Part shown: in pieces, positions 17,030 through 24,794 of the stretch | How positions within the stretch are numbered: position 1 is the stretch's first letter | Layout of the letters: every line of letters begins with the position of its first letter | Assembly: GCA_963772375.1 (NCBI GenBank) | Contig: CAVYXG010000004.1 | Span: 558,001-622,000, forward strand | Length of the DNA stretch: 64,000 bases | Reading direction: 5' to 3' | DNA from: DATBHM01 sp963772375 | GTDB lineage: Bacteria > Actinomycetota > UBA4738 > JACQTL01 | The notes under the pieces: generated by a model | Database searches by the model: none | Seen by the model: only the letters and a program-made list of their open reading frames with translations | Told to the model about the DNA's origin: nothing | Position numbers and translations under genes: made by a program

Positions 17030-17830
17030 ATGGCGAGCGATGTCGCGACGACCGCCGGGGCCGCGCCGGCCCGGTCCGCCTGGCGGGGACGGGCTCCGGT
17101 GGTCGTCGCCATCGCCGTCGCCTGGGCGCTGGCGATCGTCGCCGAGGCGTCCGGCGACGGCGCGAAGCTCCACCACGACGCCCTGATCCACGGCACGCTC
17201 CCGACATGGGCCGCGCTGCTGCTGTTCCTCGTGGCCTGGCAGGCCATGATCGCGGCGATGATGCTGCCGTCGAGCCTGCCGATGATCCGGCTGTTCGCCA
17301 AGACCTCCGCGGAACAGGACCACCGTGGCCGGGTGATGTCGGCCTTCCTGGGTGGCTACGCGCTGGTGTGGACGGCCTTCGGCGCCGTGGCGTTCGTCGG
17401 GGACCTGTTCCTGCACCGGTTCGCCGACCACAACGCGTACCTGGACTCACACCGGCAGTTCATCGCCGGCGGCGTGATCCTGCTGGCGGGGGTGTTCCAG
17501 TTCTCGAGCCTCAAGGAGAAGTGCCTCCAGGAGTGCCGGCACCCCGGCGTGTTCCTGATGCGGCGGTACCGGCGCGGCGAGGCGGCCGCGTTCAAGATCG
17601 GGACCGGGCATGGGGTGTTCTGCCTGGGGTGCTGCTGGGCACTGATGCTGCTGATGTTCGCCGCGGGCGTGGCCAACCTGTGGTGGATGGCGCTGCTCAC
17701 CGCGGTGATGGTCTACGAGAAGGTCGGGCGCCACGGGAACGTAGCCTCCCCGATCGTGGGAGTGGGGCTCCTGGCGCTGGGGTCGATGGTCGTGCTCGGG
17801 GTCCACGTGCCGGCGGTCGCGTTCGGATAG
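17030..17830 (+). CDS. DUF2182 family membrane protein, possible metal-binding
   Basis: The 266-residue integral membrane protein has about six helices. It shows family motifs AAMMLPSS, the loop KEKCLQECRHP and the intramembrane HGVFCLGCCWALM. The CxxxC and CxxCC cysteines plus nearby histidines and methionines form a plausible metal site. It starts 1 base after the DUF1326 stop, so the two probably act together, with the soluble cysteine protein delivering to or receiving from the membrane protein. The family has no settled function that I can cite from memory. Confidence 0.85.
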   Translation: MASDVATTAGAAPARSAWRGRAPVVVAIAVAWALAIVAEASGDGAKLHHDALIHGTLPTWAALLLFLVAWQAMIAAMMLPSSLPMIRLFAKTSAEQDHRGRVMSAFLGGYALVWTAFGAVAFVGDLFLHRFADHNAYLDSHRQFIAGGVILLAGVFQFSSLKEKCLQECRHPGVFLMRRYRRGEAAAFKIGTGHGVFCLGCCWALMLLMFAAGVANLWWMALLTAVMVYEKVGRHGNVASPIVGVGLLALGSMVVLGVHVPAVAFG

Positions 17831-17945
17831 ACCGGTTGGCCTTCCCTTCCGACGAGGATCACCGATCGCCGTGAGGCGTGATCACGCTGGCGTCCCCCCG
17901 GGGTCGTGCGCGAGAGTGCTCAGAACCGATCCTCGGGAGGTGGAG

Positions 17946-18485
17946 ATGAAGAGCATCATGCGGAGCGGCGCGCTCATCGTCGTGACCGTGCTGGTCGCGC
18001 TCTCGGTGCAGCGAGTCATGGCCGCATCCAGCCTCACCCGTGGGAGCGCCAGCCTCGGAGCCGAGCGGATCCGTGTCGTGGCCGGTGGCGACAGGCAGAC
18101 GGGAGGGCAGACGGGAGTGTTCGTCGAGATCCCGGGAGCCACCCTGAAGCTGACCGTCCCCAGCGGGCAGCACGGCCTGCTCCTCGCCAGGTTCAGCGCG
18201 AGCGACTGGTGCTTCGGAGGTTCCCCCAAGGACGCCTGCCGCCTCGCAATGCGTCTGCACGGCCCCGGGCTGCCCGCGGATGGAGCGGAAACCGTGGGAT
18301 CCGAGGACTTCTTCGACGCCGTGGAGGGCAGCGGGAGGGACCTGGAGGCGCATTCGGAGGAGGGATTCGTCCGAGGGCTGGGGCCGGGCACGTACACGCT
18401 CGAGGCCTCGTACCTGACGGACACGGGCAACACGTTCCACCTCCACTCGTGGATCATGACCGCCGAGTTCTGGCGGAGCTCCTGA
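17946..18485 (+). CDS. Secreted hypothetical protein (LGPGTYT family)
   Basis: The 179-residue product has a signal peptide (SGALIVVTVLVALSVQRVMA) followed by a beta-rich domain. It shares with the protein at 9974 the pattern VPSGQHGLLLARFSASDWC, then a second cysteine about 10 residues later (KDACRLAMRLHG), and the ending LGPGTYTLEASYL. This marks the two as distant paralogues. ATG at 17946 follows GGGAGGTGGAG closely; a longer upstream start is possible but adds a basic, unconserved stretch. The function is unknown. It converges on groEL, separated by strong hairpins. Confidence 0.7.
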   Translation: MKSIMRSGALIVVTVLVALSVQRVMAASSLTRGSASLGAERIRVVAGGDRQTGGQTGVFVEIPGATLKLTVPSGQHGLLLARFSASDWCFGGSPKDACRLAMRLHGPGLPADGAETVGSEDFFDAVEGSGRDLEAHSEEGFVRGLGPGTYTLEASYLTDTGNTFHLHSWIMTAEFWRSS

Positions 18486-18494
18486 CCGGATGTG

Positions 18495-18531
18495 CGAGGG
18501 GCCGGGCGCCGAAGGCGCCCGGCCCCTCGCG
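18495..18531. terminator. Perfect 17-bp hairpin, bidirectional terminator
   Basis: Bases 18495-18511 and 18515-18531 are perfect complements around a GAA loop. It lies between the convergent secreted-protein gene and groEL. There is no T-run, as is common for actinobacterial hairpin terminators. Confidence 0.75.
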
Positions 18532-18555
18532 TACTCCCGAGTTTCGGGGGACAGC

Positions 18556-18574
18556 CGGGGGGCGGAGCCCCCCG
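18556..18574. terminator. 8-bp G/C hairpin after groEL
   Basis: CGGGGGGC pairs with GCCCCCCG around GGA, ending 3 bases from the groEL stop. With the larger hairpin beside it, it forms a double stop signal for the chaperonin transcript. Confidence 0.55.
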
Positions 18575-18577
18575 ACG

Positions 18578-20197
18578 TCAGTGCATGTGCCCGTGGCCGC
18601 CTGCGGCGGCCGCGGGCTCCTCCTCCTCGGGCTTCTCGACGACCGCGGACTCGGTGGTCAGCACGAGCGCGGCGATGGAAGCCGCGTTCTGCAGGGCCGA
18701 CCGGGTGACCTTGGCCGGGTCGATGATGCCCGTTTTGAACATGTCGACGTACTCTCCCGTCGCCGCGTTGAAGCCGCGATGCTCGCCCTCGGAGCGGATG
18801 TGCTCCACGACGACCGCGCCCTCGTAGCCGGCGTTCTCGGCGATCAGCCGGGCCGGGTCGGACAGCGAGTCCTTGACGATCCGGCCACCGGTGGCCTCGT
18901 CGCCGGACAGGTCGAGCTTCTCCAGCAAGGGCTCCACGCGGAGCAGCGCGACGCCGCCGCCCGCGACGATGCCCTCCTCCACCGCGGCCTTGGTGGCCGA
19001 CACGGCGTCCTCGATGCGGTGCTTCTTCTCCTTGAGCTCGACCTCGGTCGCCGCCCCGACCTTGATCAGCGCCACGCCCCCGGCCAGCTTGGCCAGGCGC
19101 TCCTGGAGCTTCTCGCGGTCCCAGTCCGAGTCCGTCTTGTCGATCTCGGCCTTGATCTGGTTGACCCGGCCCTTGACCTCCTCCGAGTCGCCCTGGCCCT
19201 CCACGATCGTGGTGTCGTCCTTGGTGACCACCACGCGCCGGGCCTTGCCGAGCAGGTCGACGGTCGCGTTCTCGAGCTTCAGACCGACCTCCTCGGAGAT
19301 GACCTGGGCGCCGGTGAGGATGGCCATGTCCTGGAGCATCGCCTTGCGGCGGTCGCCGAACCCGGGCGCCTTGATCGCCATCGCGGCGAAGGTGCCCCGG
19401 ATCTTGTTCACGACGAGCGTCGCGAGCGCCTCGCCCTCGACGTCCTCCGCGATGATCACGAGCGGCTTGCCGCCCTGCAGGACCTTCTCCAGGACCGGCA
19501 GGACCTCCTGCACGCTCGAGATCTTCTTGTTCACGATGAGGATGTAGGGCTCCTCGAGGACCGCCTCCATCCGCTCGGGGTCGGTGACGAAGTACGGCGA
19601 GATGTAGCCCTTGTCGAACTGCATCCCCTCGACGAACTCGAGCTCGATGCCGAACGTGTTGGACTCCTCGACCGAGACCACGCCGTCCTTGCCCACCTTG
19701 TCGAGCGCCTCGGCGATCGTGGTGCCGATCTCCGGCGACGCGGCCGAGATGGTGGCCACGTGGGCGATCTCGTCCTTGGACTCGATCTCCTTGGCCTGGT
19801 CCGCGATGGCGTCGACCGCGGCCGCGACGGCCTTCTCGATGCCCCGCTTGAGGGCCATCGGGTTGGCGCCGGCGGCGACGTTCTTCATGCCCCGGTGGAC
19901 CATGGCCCGCGCGAGCACCGTCGCCGTCGTCGTGCCGTCGCCGGCGACGTCGTTGGTCTTGGTGGCGACCTCCTTGGCGAGCTGGGCGCCCATGTTCTCG
20001 TACGGGTCCTCCAGCTCGATCTCCTTGGCGATCGTCACGCCGTCGTTGGTGATGGTGGGGGCGCCCCACTTCTTGTCGAGCACGACGTTGCGGCCCTTGG
20101 GCCCGAGCGTGATCGACACGGCGTCGGCCAGCTTGTTGACGCCGGCCTCGAGGCTGCGGCGCGCCTCCTCGTCGAACTTCAGCTGCTTGGATGCCAC
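18578..20197 (-). CDS. groEL: Chaperonin GroEL (60 kDa)
   Basis: The 539-residue protein is the ATP-driven folding chamber that works with GroES in the cytoplasm. Conserved elements include ITLGPKGRNVVLDKKWGAP, the ATP motif VAGDGTTTATVLARAM and EEGIVAGGGVALL. Unlike the Gly-Gly-Met tails of many GroELs, it ends in an acidic stretch then GGHGHMH, a short histidine-bearing tail like those seen on some actinobacterial GroEL1 proteins. It lies 49 bases after groES and shares its CIRCE-controlled promoter. This is the only groEL in the window; whether a second copy exists elsewhere cannot be told. Confidence 0.98.
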   Translation of the reverse strand: MASKQLKFDEEARRSLEAGVNKLADAVSITLGPKGRNVVLDKKWGAPTITNDGVTIAKEIELEDPYENMGAQLAKEVATKTNDVAGDGTTTATVLARAMVHRGMKNVAAGANPMALKRGIEKAVAAAVDAIADQAKEIESKDEIAHVATISAASPEIGTTIAEALDKVGKDGVVSVEESNTFGIELEFVEGMQFDKGYISPYFVTDPERMEAVLEEPYILIVNKKISSVQEVLPVLEKVLQGGKPLVIIAEDVEGEALATLVVNKIRGTFAAMAIKAPGFGDRRKAMLQDMAILTGAQVISEEVGLKLENATVDLLGKARRVVVTKDDTTIVEGQGDSEEVKGRVNQIKAEIDKTDSDWDREKLQERLAKLAGGVALIKVGAATEVELKEKKHRIEDAVSATKAAVEEGIVAGGGVALLRVEPLLEKLDLSGDEATGGRIVKDSLSDPARLIAENAGYEGAVVVEHIRSEGEHRGFNAATGEYVDMFKTGIIDPAKVTRSALQNAASIAALVLTTESAVVEKPEEEEPAAAAGGHGHMH

Positions 20198-20246
20198 GTT
20201 GGTGTGAACCTCCTTATGCGACCGCTGTGCGAGAGCGGCCCGGTGG

Positions 20247-20546
20247 CTACTTCCGGACGACGGCGAGCACGTCGCGGGCGGACAGGATCAGGTACTCGTC
20301 GCCCTCGACCTTGACCTCGGTGCCGCCGTACTTCGAGTAGATGACCTTGTCGCCGACCTTGACGTCCATCGGCGTGCGCTGCCCGTCCTCGAACTTGCCC
20401 GGGCCGACGGCGACGACGTCACCTTCCTGCGGCTTCTCCTTCGCGGTGTCCGGGATCACGATGCCCGAGACGGTCGTCTGCTCCTCCTCGCTGGGCTTGA
20501 CGACGATGCGGTCGTCGAGCGGCTCGAGGTTGAACCCTTTCGCCAT
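20247..20546 (-). CDS. groES: Co-chaperonin GroES (10 kDa)
   Basis: The 99-residue protein caps the GroEL ring. It shows the family N-terminus (NLEPLDDRIVVKPSEEE), the mobile-loop region TVSGIVIPDTAKEKPQEGDV and the tail YLILSARDVLAVV. The ribosome site AAGGAGGGA lies just upstream of ATG at 20546. It is the first gene of the operon with groEL, and the promoter and CIRCE operator are immediately upstream. Confidence 0.98.
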   Translation of the reverse strand: MAKGFNLEPLDDRIVVKPSEEEQTTVSGIVIPDTAKEKPQEGDVVAVGPGKFEDGQRTPMDVKVGDKVIYSKYGGTEVKVEGDEYLILSARDVLAVVRK

Positions 20547-20570
20547 CTTCTCCCTCCTTGCGCCAGACTG

Positions 20571-20597
20571 CTAGCACTCGTTGCCTGCGAGTGCTAA
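20571..20597. promoter_or_regulatory. CIRCE operator (HrcA site)
   Basis: The sequence matches the CIRCE consensus TTAGCACTC-N9-GAGTGCTAA with one difference: the left arm begins with C instead of T. It overlaps the expected transcription start of groES, as in HrcA-repressed heat-shock operons. The hrcA gene is not in this window. Confidence 0.95.
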
Positions 20598-20626
20598 GGA
20601 TAGCGGAGGGGGTTCCGAATGGTCAA
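20597..20626 (-). promoter_or_regulatory. groES-groEL promoter
   Basis: On the minus strand, TTGACC (20626-20621) and TATCCT (20602-20597) are separated by 18 bases. The -10 box abuts the CIRCE palindrome, so a bound repressor would block initiation. Confidence 0.8.
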
Positions 20627-20655
20627 CGCGGGGGAACCGGGTCCCGACGGGATCG

Positions 20656-22002
20656 CTATGCCGAGCGGGCCCGCACGACGGCTGCGGCCTCGGCGGGCGC
20701 CCCCGTCTCCACCGCCACCGTGCTCCGGCCTTCGACCCGGTCGGCCCGGCGCAGCGCCAGCCCAGTGGCGCCGGCCGCCACGACGCAGATCGCTCCCGAG
20801 AGCCCCAGCGCGACCCTCGACCCGAGGGCCTCCGCGGCCCACCCCGCGAGCGGTGCACCGATCGGTGTCGTCCCCAGGAACACCATCCCGAACAGCGCCA
20901 TCACCCGGCCCCGCATGGCCGGGGTGGCATGGGCCTGGAGGAGCGAGTTCGACGTGGAGATGAACACCGTGTTGGCGACCCCGACGGGAAGCATCGCGAG
21001 CAGCGCCCATGGGAGTGTCGGCATCAGCGACTCGACCACCACCCCGAGCCCGAACGCGGCGGCCCCCGCGGCCATCAGGCGGTCGCCGACGGACCCCCGG
21101 AACGCGATCACGAGACCGCCCGCAACCGCGCCGATCCCCATCGCGGAGAACAGCACGCCGTATCCGCCCGGACCATGGTGCAGCGCCTCCGTGGCGAACA
21201 GCGGCAGGAGCGTCGCGAAGTTGAATCCGAACAGCCCCACCACGAACATCAGCACCAGCGGCCGGCGGAGGCTCGGCGTGTGGGCCACGTAGGACAGTCC
21301 CTCGCGCAGCTGGCCCTTGGCGCGGGGCGGGCGTTGCCCGACCAGGAGCTCGCCGGGGCGCATCATCCACAGCGCCGCGACCACGGCCACGTACGACGCG
21401 CCGTTGATCAGGAAACAGAGCCCGGTTCCGACGGTGGCGATCAGCAGGCCGGCGAGCCCCGGGCCGATGACCCGGGCGGAGTTCATCAGGACGCTGTTGA
21501 GGCTGACGGCATTCGGGAGGTCCTGCCGGCCCACCATCTCCACGATGAACGACTGGCGCGCGGGATTGTCGAGCGCGGTGACCAGTCCGAACACGCCGGC
21601 GATCACGAACACCATCCATGGCCGGACGACCCCGGTCACGGTGAGCACGCCCAGGATCAGCGCGAGCAGGCCCGCCGACGTCTGCGTCCCCAGCAGGAGC
21701 TTCCGCTTGTCGAACCGGTCGGCCAAGACGCCGCCCCACGGGCCGAGCACGAGGATCGGGCCGTACTGCAGCGCGAGGGTGACCCCGATCGCGACCCCGC
21801 TGTGGGTGAGGGTGAGGATCAGCCAGGCCTGGGCGACCGACTGCATCCACGTGCCGATCCACGACACGGCCTGGCCGGCGAAGTACAGCCGGTAGTTGCG
21901 CACGCGCAGCGAACGGAACGTGGTCAGGGCCGCCCGCCGGGCACCGCGGGATGCGAGGGAGGCGGCGGCGCGCGCGGCGGCGCCGGCTTCCGACATGCTC
22001 AC
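20656..22002 (-). CDS. MFS efflux transporter (EntS/MFS_3-like)
   Basis: The 448-residue membrane protein has about 12 helices. It shows the family N-terminus LRVRNYRLYFAGQAVSWIGT and the motif A-like loop GVLADRFDKRKLL after helix 2. It resembles the DHA3/enterobactin-exporter group of drug and siderophore exporters. GTG at 22002 overlaps the marR stop as GTGA and has GGAG 7 bases upstream; an ATG 6 bases later is also possible. Co-transcription with a MarR repressor points to inducible efflux. The substrate cannot be told. It ends just after the groES promoter region, on the same strand. Confidence 0.88.
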   Translation of the reverse strand: MSMSEAGAAARAAASLASRGARRAALTTFRSLRVRNYRLYFAGQAVSWIGTWMQSVAQAWLILTLTHSGVAIGVTLALQYGPILVLGPWGGVLADRFDKRKLLLGTQTSAGLLALILGVLTVTGVVRPWMVFVIAGVFGLVTALDNPARQSFIVEMVGRQDLPNAVSLNSVLMNSARVIGPGLAGLLIATVGTGLCFLINGASYVAVVAALWMMRPGELLVGQRPPRAKGQLREGLSYVAHTPSLRRPLVLMFVVGLFGFNFATLLPLFATEALHHGPGGYGVLFSAMGIGAVAGGLVIAFRGSVGDRLMAAGAAAFGLGVVVESLMPTLPWALLAMLPVGVANTVFISTSNSLLQAHATPAMRGRVMALFGMVFLGTTPIGAPLAGWAAEALGSRVALGLSGAICVVAAGATGLALRRADRVEGRSTVAVETGAPAEAAAVVRARSA

Positions 22003-22475
22003 GAGGCGTCTCCGTTCGGCCGTCCGGCCAGCAGGCCTTCCAGCAGGGCCGCCGCCCGGGACAGCGTGTCCCGATCCTCCTCGCCCAGGTCGGCCAGGCC
22101 GCGGGCCAGGAAGGCCTCCTTTGCCCGACGGCTCCGGCGGAGCCGATCGAGCCCGGCCGAGGTCACGGCGACCATGCTCACCCGGCGGTCGCGCTCGTGG
22201 GTGGCCCGGGCCACCAGGCCGGCCTCCTCCAGGCGGGTCACCGCGCCGGTGACCGTGGGGGGCTGCACGCCCTCCGCGGCGGCGAGCTCGCCGAGCGTCA
22301 TGGGCCCCCGCCGTTCGATGGTGGAGAGCGCGGAGAGCTGCGACGGCGAGAGGTCGGAGTCCGCCAGTTGCCGCAGCCGCCGGGCCAGCCGGGTCACGGC
22401 CAGCCGGAGGTCGGCGGCCTGCTGGTTGACGGAGGGCGACGAGCGGCGACGCGTGGCGGAGGTCGGGGAGCTCAT
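21999..22475 (-). CDS. MarR family transcriptional regulator
   Basis: The 158-residue protein has the MarR winged-helix layout: dimerisation helices at both ends and DNA recognition around SPSQLSALSTIERRGPMTLG, VQPPTVTGAVTRLEEAGLV and the wing ERDRRVSMVAVT. ATG at 22475 has GGAAGGA upstream. It is directly coupled to the MFS gene by a 4-base overlap, so it most likely represses its own operon until a small ligand binds. The start region carries a possible operator. Confidence 0.92.
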   Translation of the reverse strand: MSSPTSATRRRSSPSVNQQAADLRLAVTRLARRLRQLADSDLSPSQLSALSTIERRGPMTLGELAAAEGVQPPTVTGAVTRLEEAGLVARATHERDRRVSMVAVTSAGLDRLRRSRRAKEAFLARGLADLGEEDRDTLSRAAALLEGLLAGRPNGDAS

Positions 22476-22483
22476 GTCCTTCC

Positions 22484-22512
22484 AAACTACTTAGCCAGGC
22501 GAACTATTCCAA
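22484..22512 (-). promoter_or_regulatory. marR-MFS promoter with TAGTT direct repeat
   Basis: On the minus strand, TTGGAA and TAGTTT are 17 bases apart, ending 8 bases before the marR ATG. The pentamer TAGTT occurs twice, 17 bases apart, one copy overlapping the -10 box. This is a plausible autoregulatory site, but weak evidence. Confidence 0.4.
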
Positions 22513-22549
22513 CTCCGATGCCCCCGGACCGTGTGACAATCGCGTAGCG

Positions 22550-23863
22550 ATGCTCCAGCCGGACCTCGAGGCGATGCCCGTCGCCGAACGGGAACGCCTC
22601 CAGCTCGAACGCCTCCGCGACCTCGTGGTCCGACTGCGCTCGATCGACTCGCCGTACTGGCGGGAGAAGCTCGCCGACGTCCACCCCCATCGCATCCGCG
22701 AGCCCGCCGACCTGACGCTCCTGCCGTTCACCGTGAAGGCCGAGCTGCGGAACGCGTTCCCGTTCGGGATGCTGGCCGTGCCGCTCGAGGAGACCGTCCG
22801 CGTGCACGCCTCGTCCGGCACCCGCGGCAAGCCCACGGTCGTCGCGTACACGGCGCCCGACGTCGGGACGTTCGCCGACGTGAACGCCCGCGCCATCGCC
22901 TGCGCCGGGGGCACGGCCGCCGACGTCCTGCACATCGCGTACGGCTACGGGTTGTTCACCGGCGGGCTGGGGCTGCACTACGGCGGCGAGCGCCTCGGCG
23001 CGACGGTGGTTCCCGCGTCGGGCGGCAACCCCGGCTTCCAGGTGGAGATCCTGGCGGACCTCGGCGCCGCCGGGCTGTGCTGCACGCCGTCGTTCGCCAT
23101 GCTACTGGCCGAGCGGGCCGCGGCGGACGGGTTGCTCGACCGGATCCGACTACGCTACGCCGTGTGCGGCGCCGAGCCGTGGTCGGAGGCGTTCCGCGAG
23201 AAGCTCGAGGCCGCGTGGGGCGGCATCGACGCCTGCGACATCTACGGCCTGTCCGAGGTCATGGGGCCGGGCGTCGCGGCCGAGTGCCGCGAGGGCAAGG
23301 GGGCCATGCACGTGTTCGACGACCACTTCCTGCCGGAGGTGGTCGACCAGCAGACGGGCGACCCGGTGTCGCCCGGCGAGCCGGGCGAGCTGGTCCTCAC
23401 CACCCTGACCAAGGAGGCGCTCCCGGTCATCCGGTACCGCACGGGCGACGTCACCACGTTCGTCGACGGGGACTGCCCGTGTGGCCGGACCCATCGCCGC
23501 ATCGCGAGGTTCTCTGGGCGGGTGGACGACATGCTGGTGATCCGCGGCGTCAACGTGTTCCCGAGCGAGATCGAGGCCGTGCTGCTGGAGGACGAGGCCG
23601 TGGGGGCGCAGTACGCGATCGTGGTCGACTCCCGGGGGACCATGAAGGAGCTGGAGGTTCGGGCAGAGCTGTCGGACGCCGGTTGGGAGCCCCGGTCGGG
23701 AGAGGTCGCCGCCCGGCTCCGGAACCGACTCGCCGAGCGCCTGCGGATCCGGGTCGAGGTGGTCCTCGGCTCGCCCGGATCGATCCCCCGCCAGGAGCTG
23801 GGCAAGGCGCGGCGCGTGTTCGAACGAACGGCCGACCAGGACCCGTTCCCCGATCCCCGGTAG
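22550..23863 (+). CDS. paaK: Phenylacetate-CoA ligase-like adenylating enzyme
   Basis: The 437-residue enzyme belongs to the ANL superfamily, PaaK branch, which activates phenylacetate or related aryl acids to CoA thioesters. Key motifs are the P-loop-like SSGTRGKP at 88-95, the YGLSE motif, YRTGD, and the hinge RGVNVFPSEIE before the C-terminal domain. Full length fits PaaK. No ring-oxidising paa genes are nearby, so the substrate may be another aryl acid. The start has no ribosome site; GACAAT lies 9 bases upstream of ATG, suggesting leaderless transcription. Confidence 0.88.
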   Translation: MLQPDLEAMPVAERERLQLERLRDLVVRLRSIDSPYWREKLADVHPHRIREPADLTLLPFTVKAELRNAFPFGMLAVPLEETVRVHASSGTRGKPTVVAYTAPDVGTFADVNARAIACAGGTAADVLHIAYGYGLFTGGLGLHYGGERLGATVVPASGGNPGFQVEILADLGAAGLCCTPSFAMLLAERAAADGLLDRIRLRYAVCGAEPWSEAFREKLEAAWGGIDACDIYGLSEVMGPGVAAECREGKGAMHVFDDHFLPEVVDQQTGDPVSPGEPGELVLTTLTKEALPVIRYRTGDVTTFVDGDCPCGRTHRRIARFSGRVDDMLVIRGVNVFPSEIEAVLLEDEAVGAQYAIVVDSRGTMKELEVRAELSDAGWEPRSGEVAARLRNRLAERLRIRVEVVLGSPGSIPRQELGKARRVFERTADQDPFPDPR

Positions 23864-23948
23864 CCCTCCGCCCGATTGCCTCGACCGAGCGCGCCGGGGA
23901 GAGCACACTGGCCCGGTTGCTGGCGAACCGACAGGGAGGGAGGACGCC

Positions 23949-24754
23949 ATGCTGACCTCGTTGCGCTCGCAGGCCACGACGGTGGTCGTGGCCGGAGCCA
24001 CCGCGCTCATCGTCGCCGGGGCGCCCGCCCTCGCGCGGAGCGCATCCCATCTGGCGCGGGCGGGCATCGACGCCGAATCCGTGCACGGGTTCCACGCCGT
24101 GGGCTGCCGCGCCGCCCCGGCGACCGCGCGGGCAAGCTCGTCGCCACGTGCGCGGACACCGGCCGCCTGCCGAACAACATCATCGCGAAGGCGCCCAACG
24201 CAGCGCTCCTCGACGGATTGAACTCGTCCGCGTTCCTCGGCGTCGGTGCCACGTCCGCGAACTCGGACCTGCTCGATGGCCGGGACTCGTCCGCGTTCCT
24301 CGGCGTCGGCGGGAAGGCCGTGGACGCCGACGAGCTCGACGGGTTGGACTCGAGCCAGTTCCTCGCCGCGTCCGGGAAGGCAGCCGACGCGAACACCCTC
24401 GACGGGGTGGACTCGCTGGGGTTCGCGCGGAGCGAGATCTACGTCCGCGCGATGAGCACGGACGGCTCGGCCAACGCGCAGGGGACGTGCCCGGAGGGGG
24501 ACGTGGGCTTCGCAGGCGGCTTCTACTGCGACCAGGGCGACACGTTGCTGAGCGGTGGATTCGCGGACATCGACAACGGGACACGCCTCGTGGCGAGCGA
24601 GCCGTTCGTCCCCAATTCCCAGGACGCCTGGCGCGTGAAGTTCGTCAACAACTCGACCGAGGACACGATCACCGTCTACACGATCTGCGCGGACAACGGG
24701 TCGCAGCACGGCGCCCATGGAGGGCTCCGGCCACCGCGCCACCGTGAGTCCTAG
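23949..24754 (+). pseudogene. Secreted LDG-repeat protein, interrupted by a frameshift
   Basis: The gene starts at ATG 23949 with a strong ribosome site (GGGAGGGAGG) and encodes a signal peptide (TTVVVAGATALIVAGAPALA) followed by DAESVHGFHAVG. From about 24105-24125 the coding sense moves to another frame, where it continues as RAGKLVATCADTGRLPNNII, LDG repeats and a cysteine-bearing C-terminal domain. Related actinobacterial proteins run through this junction in one frame, so one base appears to be missing (or two added) in a GC-rich run. It may be a real lesion or a sequencing error. The repaired product would be a secreted protein of about 269 residues with unknown role. Confidence 0.75.
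24209..24418 (+). repeat. 63-base tandem repeat encoding LDG-x-SS-x-F units
   Basis: Three full 21-residue units and a partial fourth begin with LDG at 24209, 24272, 24335 and 24398 (LDGLNSSAFL, LDGRDSSAFL, LDGLDSSQFL, LDGVDS). Regular spacing indicates repeat expansion at the protein level, probably a solenoid or stalk outside the cell. Confidence 0.8.
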
Positions 24755-24794
24755 GGTCAGGCCGGGAAGGGACTCCCGCAGTACATCATCACCG

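Noticed and set aside
17857..17886. GATCAC/GTGATC inverted repeat and CGTGATCACG palindrome before the secreted protein gene
   Set aside because: Short palindromes of this size occur by chance in GC-rich sequence, and nothing places it at a promoter.
22550..23863. Part of a phenylacetate degradation cluster
   Set aside because: No paaABCDE, paaG or paaZ genes are near, so only the ligase itself can be claimed.
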